The notes beneath the pieces were generated by a model. That model had not been told where the DNA came from. It saw only the letters and a list, made by a program, of their open reading frames with translations, and did no database searches. From Pseudoduganella namucuonensis (GTDB lineage: Bacteria > Pseudomonadota > Gammaproteobacteria > Burkholderiales > Burkholderiaceae_D): a stretch of DNA of 64,000 nucleotides. Positions 33,501 to 39,352 of this stretch are shown here, in pieces. The number at the start of each line of letters is the position of its first letter. Position 1 is the stretch's first letter. A program made the translations under genes and the position numbers. The DNA lies in assembly GCF_900116645.1 (NCBI RefSeq), contig NZ_FPBO01000015.1, forward strand, positions 1-64,000, written 5' to 3'.

Positions 33501-33731
33501 GGGATGGGGCAGGCCCCGGTCCGGCGTCAGGTGCTCGAACATGGTGGGCCCCAGCGCTTCCCAGCGGTTCTGCGCCGCGCCGGCCGCGCCGGCGGGGTTC
33601 CCCACGCCGAGGAGGATGGCCGCGGCGGCGGCCAGCGAACGCAGCGCCGGGGAAGCGGCCGCCGGCGAACGGCCGGACGCGGCCGGACGACGCCGTCGGC
33701 GGGGTTGTGAAAAAGACCAGACTGGGCGCAT
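30570..33731 (-). CDS. Diguanylate cyclase with periplasmic two-component-propeller sensor
   Basis: A 1053-residue membrane sensor that makes cyclic di-GMP. An N-terminal signal sequence follows an arginine-rich start. Then come two seven-bladed propellers built of repeats such as GFLWFGTQRGLARWDG and LWIGTQNGLNRLDPATG (about residues 60–690), a Y_Y_Y domain (YAFWLEGYDKGW), one transmembrane helix (CRALLALGLLGALAAGH), a short coiled coil and the GGDEF domain. The active site is GGEEF at 960–964, and the product-inhibition site RDID lies exactly five residues before it. The ATG at 33731 is preferred over an adjacent GTG. Its ligand is unknown. Confidence 0.93.
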   Translation of the reverse strand: MRPVWSFSQPRRRRRPAASGRSPAAASPALRSLAAAAAILLGVGNPAGAAGAAQNRWEALGPTMFEHLTPDRGLPHPVVMSLAQDGDGFLWFGTQRGLARWDGYAMRNFFFDKDDPGSLPGDFIQTVHVDGRGRLWVGTSTAGAAMYDKVHERFVRYPAGPGGLSGVSVSAIASDDKGGVWVGGPAGLDHIDTARGVVTRHPREGGGRANQIRALALDRNGDLWIGSNAGLARRDAAGGRIAPVAVVDGAAAGAWSDAVLALATNTLGQVVFGTLRSGVGLVEAGAAEGRILALDQVKDANSTMVLSLAEVVPGRWWAATYGGGVIEFDDTGRGRRIAHRVAMPTSLANDRVAALWRDSSGLVWVANERGVDTHNPRNRAIETVFDGEGLLEVSVLAFMNDAAGRLWVALGDQGIDLIHPDGGRVAALRPDPARPDSALPKRLVLSMAEAEPGEAWIGTQLGLYRTSAQGRKVARVPMPQGEPHPRVGTILRRGGELWLGTGGGVLRFDPRARTVRAYPAGPAAAGGLSDNRVTAVVADAGGALWIGTQNGLNRLDPATGAVEHIMGAPGNPSGLADSTVYSLAIDARGRLWVGTNTGGISVLEGRAADGAPVFRRVGLADGLPNPSVVAMQPDGAGRVWVSTISGIAAVDIATLRARAYGRAEGLVFQPYFVGAATRTPQADILFGTSGGYTIVHPGQAEKWGYQPPLVVSAARVGARALPAAPLLASGGAGLTVPAEARSFEVEVAALDYSASPRNRYAFWLEGYDKGWVEADASRRVASYSNMKPGGYLLRMRGSNRDGVWSPHELSMRITVEPAWHQTWWCRALLALGLLGALAAGHRWRLRKIQALASARAEFLETMVRDRTAELDEKNKQLETLSYTDRLTGLYNRLRLDQALDTEYSRGLRGNGVFSVVLLDVDHFKSINDTHGHQAGDQVLVAIAELLREGSRDIDVVGRWGGEEFLVVCADTDAAQAVTFAERLRAAIAGYHFPVVRHKTCSFGVATMRAGEPVNALLGRADAALYRAKHRGRNRVESDGPDTEAARRDTVEVD

Positions 33732-33835
33732 CACTCACATCTCTCGGGACACCGCGCGGGACACTTTTCCGTCGGCGGCTATTGGGGTGCGTCAATTATA
33801 TCAGCAGTATCCGCGTGGAAATTCGTGTGTGGCGG

Positions 33836-33864
33836 AAATGAAAAACGCCGGCGGCGCCGGCGTT
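33836..33864 (-). terminator. Rho-independent terminator of uraH–guaD
   Basis: On the minus strand AACGCCGGC and GCCGGCGTT pair around a three-base loop and continue into TTTTT. It lies 24 bases after the guaD stop codon. Confidence 0.88.
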
Positions 33865-33887
33865 GTCGAGGCCATGTCCAGCCGCGC

Positions 33888-35207
33888 CTATTCGCCGCGC
33901 TGGTGCACCTGCCGGCCGGCCGCGTAGGTGGCCGCGACCGTGCGGTCGTCGCCCAGCAGCGCCAGCGCGAACAGCAGTTCCTCCAGGCTGTTGGTGCGCG
34001 TGCTGCGGCGCTCCAGCAGCGGCGTGGCCTTCGGGTCCAGCACCACGAAGTCGGCCTCGGCGCCGGCCACGAAGTTGCCGATCGTGCCCTCCAGCCGCAT
34101 GCTGCGCGCGCCGCCCAGCGTGGCCAGGTAGAACATGCGCAGCGCCGGCATGTAGGTGCCGCCCATGCGCGCCACCTTGTAGGTCTCGTTCATGGTCTGC
34201 AGCATCGAGAACGAGGTGCCGCCGCCGACGTCGGTGGCCAGCGACAGCGTGACGTTCTGCTGGTCGGCCGAGGCGAAGTCGAACAGGCCGCTGCCCAGGA
34301 ACAGGTTGGAGGTGGCGCACATCGACACGGCGGCGCCGGTGGCGGCCATGCGGGCGCGGTCCTCGTTGTCCAGCCACACGCAGTGCGCGTACATCGAGCG
34401 CGGACGCAGCATGCCGTAGTGGTCGTACACGTCCAGGTAGCTGCGCGCGTTCGGGTACAGCGACTTCACCCACGCCACCTCGTCGGTGTTCTCGGCCACG
34501 TGCGTCTGCAGGAAGGTGTCCGGATAGGCTTGCGCCAGCTCGCCGCACAGTCGCATCTGCGCCTCGGTCGAGGTCGGCGCGAAGCGCGGCGTCAGCGCGT
34601 ACAGCTGGCGGCCCTTGTTGTGCCAGCGCTGGATCAGCTCTTCGCTTTCGCGCGCGCCCGATTCGGCGGTGTCCTGCAGGAAGTCCGGGCAGTTGCGGTC
34701 CATCATGACCTTGCCGGCCACCATGCGCAGGTTGCGTTCGGCGCTGGCGCTGAAGAAGGCGTCCACCGACTCTGGATGCACGGTGCAGAACACCATGGCG
34801 GTGGTGGTGCCGCAGCGGGTCAGCTCGTCGAGGAAGAAGTCGGCCACGCCGCGCGCGTGCTCCGGATCCTTGAACTGGCGCTCGGTGGGGAAGGTGTAGG
34901 TGTCCAGCCACGGCAGCAGGCCCGGGGCCGGCGAGGCGATCATGTCGGTCTGCGGGTAGTGGATGTGGGTGTCGATGAAGCCCGGCATGATGATCTTGCC
35001 GCGGTAGTCGCGCACCTGCGCGCCGTCCGGCAGCGTGGCCTTCAACGCGTCGTAGTCGCCGGCCGCCTGGACGCGGTCGCCGTCCACGATCAGCAGGCCG
35101 TCCTCGTGCCAGGAATGGGCCCGGTCGCTGAACGCGGGGTCCGCCGTGAAGTGCAGGATGCTGGCGCGGAAGGCCTTGATGCCCGTCTCTTGTTGTGGTG
35201 TGGTCAT
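33888..35207 (-). CDS. guaD: Guanine deaminase
   Basis: GuaD hydrolyses guanine to xanthine and ammonia. The 439-residue amidohydrolase has the metal-binding HxH at H81/H83 (PGFIDTHIHYPQTD), further ligands in LQTHVAEN and MYAHCVWL, and the aspartate in SLATDVGGGTSFSM. All are typical of guanine deaminase. It lies 15 bases after uraH on the same strand and is followed by a terminator, so the two form a purine-breakdown operon. Confidence 0.95.
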   Translation of the reverse strand: MTTPQQETGIKAFRASILHFTADPAFSDRAHSWHEDGLLIVDGDRVQAAGDYDALKATLPDGAQVRDYRGKIIMPGFIDTHIHYPQTDMIASPAPGLLPWLDTYTFPTERQFKDPEHARGVADFFLDELTRCGTTTAMVFCTVHPESVDAFFSASAERNLRMVAGKVMMDRNCPDFLQDTAESGARESEELIQRWHNKGRQLYALTPRFAPTSTEAQMRLCGELAQAYPDTFLQTHVAENTDEVAWVKSLYPNARSYLDVYDHYGMLRPRSMYAHCVWLDNEDRARMAATGAAVSMCATSNLFLGSGLFDFASADQQNVTLSLATDVGGGTSFSMLQTMNETYKVARMGGTYMPALRMFYLATLGGARSMRLEGTIGNFVAGAEADFVVLDPKATPLLERRSTRTNSLEELLFALALLGDDRTVAATYAAGRQVHQRGE

Positions 35208-35222
35208 GATGTCCGGTATTGG

Positions 35223-35576
35223 TCAGCTGCCGCGGTAGGTCGAATAGGCCCAGGGCGACACCACGATGGGCACATGGTAGTTGGCGCCGGCGTCGGCGAT
35301 GCCGAAGGCGATCACCACCTCGTCGATGAAGCGCGGCTCCGGCATGGTCACGCCCTGCGCGGCGAAGTAGTCGCCGGCGCCGAACACCAGCTCGTACTTG
35401 CCGGTCTTGACCTCGTTGCCCTGCAGCAGCGGCGCGTCGCAGCGGCCGTCCTGGTTGGTGGTGTCGGTCTTTACCAACACTTTTTCCGCGCCGTTCACGC
35501 GGTACAGCTTCAAATGTACGCCCGCGCCCGGCTTGCCCTGCGTGATGTCCAATACGTGGGTACTCAGCTTGCCCAT
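35223..35576 (-). CDS. uraH: 5-hydroxyisourate hydrolase
   Basis: UraH hydrolyses 5-hydroxyisourate, the product of urate oxidation, to OHCU. The 117-residue transthyretin-like protein has the catalytic N-terminal histidine (STHVLDITQGKPG), the central arginine (DGRC) and the diagnostic C-terminus YSTYRGS. The ATG at 35576 starts at the family-typical MGKLSTH. It is first in an operon with guaD and divergent from a Tsx-like channel gene. Urate oxidase and OHCU decarboxylase genes are not in the window. Confidence 0.95.
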   Translation of the reverse strand: MGKLSTHVLDITQGKPGAGVHLKLYRVNGAEKVLVKTDTTNQDGRCDAPLLQGNEVKTGKYELVFGAGDYFAAQGVTMPEPRFIDEVVIAFGIADAGANYHVPIVVSPWAYSTYRGS

Positions 35577-35734
35577 GGTGTCTCGCTTTCTGTTGAGATT
35601 GAATTCGGAAGGTCCTGGATGAAAATCATATACGGCGATGTGCATCGGGATATACGTATTGATGGATATCAACCATGAACGCGGCGGACATAATCGGGTT
35701 TCCAGACCTACATAACACCAAAGGGAGACGCAAG

Positions 35735-36559
35735 ATGCACAAAGCTTTACGAGTGGCCGCCGCCGGCGCCGTTGCCGCCATGGCCTTCACCACCGGCATG
35801 CAGCAAGCCGGCGCGGCCGACTGGTCCGACACCTCGATCGGCTACCGCTACGGCACCAAGTTCGCCGAGCCGTTCAACGCCAGGGACATCGACAAGCACA
35901 TCGTCAATCTGACGCACGCCAGCGGCAACAAGTTCGGCAGCGATTTCATCAACGTGGACTTCCTGGAGTCGGACGGCAACGACGCCAACGCGCAGGAAGC
36001 CTATGTGCTGTACCGCCACACCTTCGACATCGGCGCCATCGGCGGCAGCCCGATCAAGTTCGGTCCCGTGCGCGGCGTCGGCGTCACCGCCGGCTTCGAC
36101 TGGAACACCAAGAACGACCCGTTCTACGCGTCCAAGAAGCACATGCTGGTGGCCGGCCCGACGCTGATGATCGACGTGCCCGGCTTCCTGAACGTCAGCC
36201 TGCTGGCCCTGTGGGAAAGCAACAAGCCGGTCGGCATCGCCAGCCGCTACTCCTACGACACGCACGCCATGCTGACCGCCTCGTGGGGCATCCCGCTGGG
36301 CAAGACCGGCCTGTCGTTCGAGGGCTACGCCAACTACATCGGCTCCAAGGGCAAGGATGAATTCGCCAACGCCACCTCGCCGGAGACCAACGTCGACATG
36401 CAGGTCATGTACGACCTGAGCCCGAGCATCGGCATGAAGGCCGGCAGCGTCAAGGTCGGCCTGGCGTACCAGTACTGGCGCAACAAGTTCGGCAACCAGC
36501 ACCGCATCCCGGGCTCGACCGCCAAGACCCCGATGATACGCGCCGAGTACCACTTCTAA
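35735..36559 (+). CDS. Tsx-like outer membrane nucleoside channel
   Basis: A 274-residue exported beta-barrel. The signal peptide ends at AGAA before DWSDTSIGYRYG, and the rest alternates in the manner of strands, ending with the outer-membrane signature EYHF (terminal phenylalanine). The GYRYGTKFAEPFN start and overall length fit Tsx-type nucleoside channels. It is divergent from uraH–guaD, so uptake of purine nucleosides or bases for the catabolic genes is likely. AAGGGAGA precedes the ATG at 35735. Confidence 0.82.
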   Translation: MHKALRVAAAGAVAAMAFTTGMQQAGAADWSDTSIGYRYGTKFAEPFNARDIDKHIVNLTHASGNKFGSDFINVDFLESDGNDANAQEAYVLYRHTFDIGAIGGSPIKFGPVRGVGVTAGFDWNTKNDPFYASKKHMLVAGPTLMIDVPGFLNVSLLALWESNKPVGIASRYSYDTHAMLTASWGIPLGKTGLSFEGYANYIGSKGKDEFANATSPETNVDMQVMYDLSPSIGMKAGSVKVGLAYQYWRNKFGNQHRIPGSTAKTPMIRAEYHF

Positions 36560-36632
36560 GCGCCACCGGCGACACCGCAGGTCCCAGGCCCGGCCCAGTC
36601 CGGGCCTGACGCATTTCGGAACGCCGGGCCGT

Positions 36633-36654
36633 AAATACCCCTGGGGTATTTTTT
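36633..36654 (+). terminator. Terminator after the Tsx-like gene
   Basis: AAATACCCC and GGGGTATTT pair around one T and are followed by further T. A second stem without T run (CAGGCCCGG with CCGGGCCTG, 36585–36608) lies just upstream. Confidence 0.75.
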
Positions 36655-36764
36655 GTTGCACGCCGCGTCAGCGTAGTCCCACAAACACACGGGGACATGG
36701 CCGATGCGATCGGCGGCTTGCGGTTTGCATAATGTCGCCTGTTCATTTTTGCAAGCGACTCACC

Positions 36765-37349
36765 ATGAAACTGATAGATCAACGCTACCTCGCCGGCGCC
36801 AACCTGTATTCGACCAAGCCCGCCGTGCTCGGCATTCTCGACGTCGGCGACGTCGCCGCGCCGCAGGGCGAAGGCGTGCGCGCGACCGCGCGGCGCGTCA
36901 GCGGCTGGCTGGGCGGGCTGCGGCAGGTACGCAGCCTGGTCGGCCTGCGTGGCAACGTGGGCGAGCGGTCGGCGGACGGGCTGGCGATGGCGCAACTGGT
37001 GCAATGCGTGGCGTTGAAGTTGCAGCGGCTGGCCGGCAGTGAACCGATCTTCGCGTTCGTCAGCGGCGTGCCGCAAATGCCGAGCCGCTACCGCCTGGTG
37101 CTGCCTTGCCGCATGCAAAAGATGGCGGCGGTGGCGCTGGAGGCGGCGGTCGAGTTGATCGACGCCGCGCGCGCCGGCAAGGCTTACCGCGTGGACGCGG
37201 CGCTGGCCCGGCTGCGGGCCGCGTCGGAACGGCGCGTAGCCACCTCCCCGTCCCGCTCCGCCCCATGCCGCCGCTCCGCGCGCCCCAGCCGCCGAGCCCC
37301 GCAACACCCGGCCGCGTCAACCGCCGTCCCCCCGTTGCAAGCGAGCTGA
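36765..37349 (+). CDS. Orphan fragment resembling the cyanophycin synthetase N-terminal domain
   Basis: The 194 codons encode about 145 residues like the N-domain of cyanophycin synthetase (MKLIDQRYLAGANLYSTKPA at the start, later LVQCVALKLQRLAG and SRYRLVLPCRMQKMAAVALE). An arginine/proline/serine-rich tail follows that looks unstructured. The ATP-grasp and Mur-ligase domains are missing, and the stop codon lies inside a perfect palindrome. It may be a truncated remnant or a small stand-alone N-domain protein. The similarity is recognised from the N-domain pattern only, so the assignment is tentative. Confidence 0.5.
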   Translation: MKLIDQRYLAGANLYSTKPAVLGILDVGDVAAPQGEGVRATARRVSGWLGGLRQVRSLVGLRGNVGERSADGLAMAQLVQCVALKLQRLAGSEPIFAFVSGVPQMPSRYRLVLPCRMQKMAAVALEAAVELIDAARAGKAYRVDAALARLRAASERRVATSPSRSAPCRRSARPSRRAPQHPAASTAVPPLQAS

Positions 37350-37389
37350 GCCCCATTTGGGGCCTGGCCCCAAATGGGGCTCAGCTCGC
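37341..37389. repeat. 49-bp perfect palindrome with GAGCCCCATTTGGGG arms
   Basis: Two 24-base arms are exact reverse complements around a single T. The core GGGGCCTGGCCCC recalls the other GGGG…CCCC repeats of this window, though the flanks differ. The TGA at 37347–37349 within the left arm ends the preceding gene. Confidence 0.88.
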
Positions 37390-37454
37390 CTGCGGCGCGT
37401 CCTGGCTTGCCCTTGGTCGAGCTTGTGGGTGGGGAAGACGACGCTACGGCAACA

Positions 37455-39326
37455 TCACCGGCCGCCGGCCTTGGCGCGGTAGTAGTCCGCCAGCACGCCG
37501 AAGGCCTGCTTGCGCACGCCCGTCTCCGACAACAGGCCCTTGCGGTTCCAGCCGTTCTGGATCACCGGGTGCTCGCGGCGCGGGGACCGGAAATCCTTCA
37601 GAATCCACGGCGACATGCCGCGCAGTGTCGGGATCTTCTCCGCCATCGCCAGCGTCTGGCGGTAGTACCCGGCCTGGTATTCCTCGGTGAACTTCTTGTT
37701 GCCGTCGTCGCGGTAGCCCGCCAGCGCGTCGGCGCCGAATTCGGACAGGATCAGCGGCCGGTCGGCCGGCACCCGCCACTTCAGGCCGGGCAGCGCGTCC
37801 AGCGTGTCGTTGCCGTACCAGCCGGCGTAGGTGTTCACGGCCAGGACGTCGAGCTTGTCCATCAGCGGGTCCTGGATCGCGGTGACCTCCTCGCCGTCGA
37901 CGTCGTCGTTGACCTTCCTGCGCTCCACCAGCAGCGCCGCGCTGATCAGCCGCGTCGGGTCCAGCGCGCGCACGTTGTCGGCCATGGCGCCGTGGAAGCG
38001 CGTGCGCGGCGCCGACACCGGGGTCTCGTTCCCCACGCTCCACATCACCACCGAGGCGCGGTTGCGGTCGCGGTAAATGGTCTCGGCCTGCATCGCCAGC
38101 GCCTTGCGCAGCACGTCCGGATTCTCCCAGTCCACCGTCCAGTAGACGGGGATCTCGCTCCACACCAGCAGCCCCATCTCGTCGGCCAGCCGCACCGTCA
38201 CCTCGGAGTGCGGGTAGTGCGACAGGCGCACGTAGTTGCCGTTCAAGCCGTGCTTGATCTCGTGCAGCAGCGCGCGCGAGGCCGACTCCGTCATGTTGCG
38301 CGCCGGGTTGGGGCCGAATTCCTCCTCGTGCAGCGAAATCCCGCGCAGGAAGATCGGCTTGCCGTTGAGCAGAATCTGGCTGCCCTTGACGGCGATGGTG
38401 CGGAAGCCCATGCGGTCGCGCACCGTGTCGGAGGCGGCGCTGAAGCGCACGTCGTACAGTTTCGGGCTGTCCGGCGACCAGCGTTCCAGCCCGGCCGGCG
38501 CCTTGATGTCGAACACCGCGCGGCCGTCGGCGTCCGCGACCGCCGTGGCGGTGGCCAGCGTGCCGATGGCGACGGTGACCGTTTGCCGCGCCGCCCGCGG
38601 CCCCTGCAGGCGCACCTCGCCCGTGATGCGGCCGTCGGCCCGCAGGTTCAGCGTGGCGTCGTCGATGAAGGTGGCCGGCGTGTAGACCAGGCGCACCGGG
38701 CGCGTGATGCCACCGTACAGGTCCCAGTCGGTGATGAAGGTGGGGATGGACTGCGCGTCATGGGTGGAATCGACGCCGACGGTGAGGCGGTTGTCGCCGG
38801 CGCGCAGCGCGTCCGTGACCTCCAGCGTGAACGGGGTGAAGCCGCCCTCGTGCCGGCCGATCTCCTTGCCGTTGAGGTAGACGTAGGCCTTGTAGTTGAC
38901 CGCCTCGAAACGCAGGAAGGCGCGGCCGCCGTTCAGCGGCTTCGATTTGAATTTGCGCTGGAACCAGATCAGGCCGTCGTAGTAGCGCAACTCCGGCTGG
39001 GCCGCGTTCCAGGCGCCGGGAACGGCGATTCGCGGTCCCCGGTCCATGTCGAACTCGAAGAAGCCGGTGCCGCCCTTGGCCTCCTCGGCGGCGATGTCGA
39101 TGTCGCGGTAACGCTGCATGCGCGACTTCGCGACCCAGCCGTTGATGTCGGTGAGGCCGGTGCGGTACAGGTCCTTGGAATAGGTCCACTGGCCCGACAG
39201 GTCCTGGCTGTCGCGGTGCACCGCGCCGGTCAGCAGGAACGCGGGACGCAGGTCCCGCGCCGCCGCCGGCACGCAGGCGATGGCCCATCCGGCGACGAGC
39301 AGCAAGGTGGTGATGAATTTTTTCAT
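37455..39326 (-). CDS. Secreted glycoside hydrolase family 2 protein (beta-glucuronidase/galactosidase-like)
   Basis: A 623-residue exported GH2 enzyme with a signal peptide ending AAA before RDLRP. The sugar-binding jelly-roll (LSGQWTYSKDL, YYDGLIWFQRKF), the immunoglobulin-like domain and the TIM barrel follow in the usual order. The acid/base glutamate is E434 (WSVGNETP) and the nucleophile E529 (ILSEFGADAL). The sequence is closer to beta-glucuronidases in layout than to long beta-galactosidases, but the sugar cannot be fixed. It follows the YetA/PcRGLX-type gene after 26 bases, so the two act on one polysaccharide. Confidence 0.88.
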   Translation of the reverse strand: MKKFITTLLLVAGWAIACVPAAARDLRPAFLLTGAVHRDSQDLSGQWTYSKDLYRTGLTDINGWVAKSRMQRYRDIDIAAEEAKGGTGFFEFDMDRGPRIAVPGAWNAAQPELRYYDGLIWFQRKFKSKPLNGGRAFLRFEAVNYKAYVYLNGKEIGRHEGGFTPFTLEVTDALRAGDNRLTVGVDSTHDAQSIPTFITDWDLYGGITRPVRLVYTPATFIDDATLNLRADGRITGEVRLQGPRAARQTVTVAIGTLATATAVADADGRAVFDIKAPAGLERWSPDSPKLYDVRFSAASDTVRDRMGFRTIAVKGSQILLNGKPIFLRGISLHEEEFGPNPARNMTESASRALLHEIKHGLNGNYVRLSHYPHSEVTVRLADEMGLLVWSEIPVYWTVDWENPDVLRKALAMQAETIYRDRNRASVVMWSVGNETPVSAPRTRFHGAMADNVRALDPTRLISAALLVERRKVNDDVDGEEVTAIQDPLMDKLDVLAVNTYAGWYGNDTLDALPGLKWRVPADRPLILSEFGADALAGYRDDGNKKFTEEYQAGYYRQTLAMAEKIPTLRGMSPWILKDFRSPRREHPVIQNGWNRKGLLSETGVRKQAFGVLADYYRAKAGGR

Positions 39327-39352
39327 GATGTGATGAGTAGTGAATCGAACCT

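Noticed and set aside
30645..33710. A thousand-codon plus-strand open frame opposite the diguanylate cyclase
   Set aside because: It mirrors the third-position GC bias of the real gene and shows only low-complexity His/Gln/Arg sequence.
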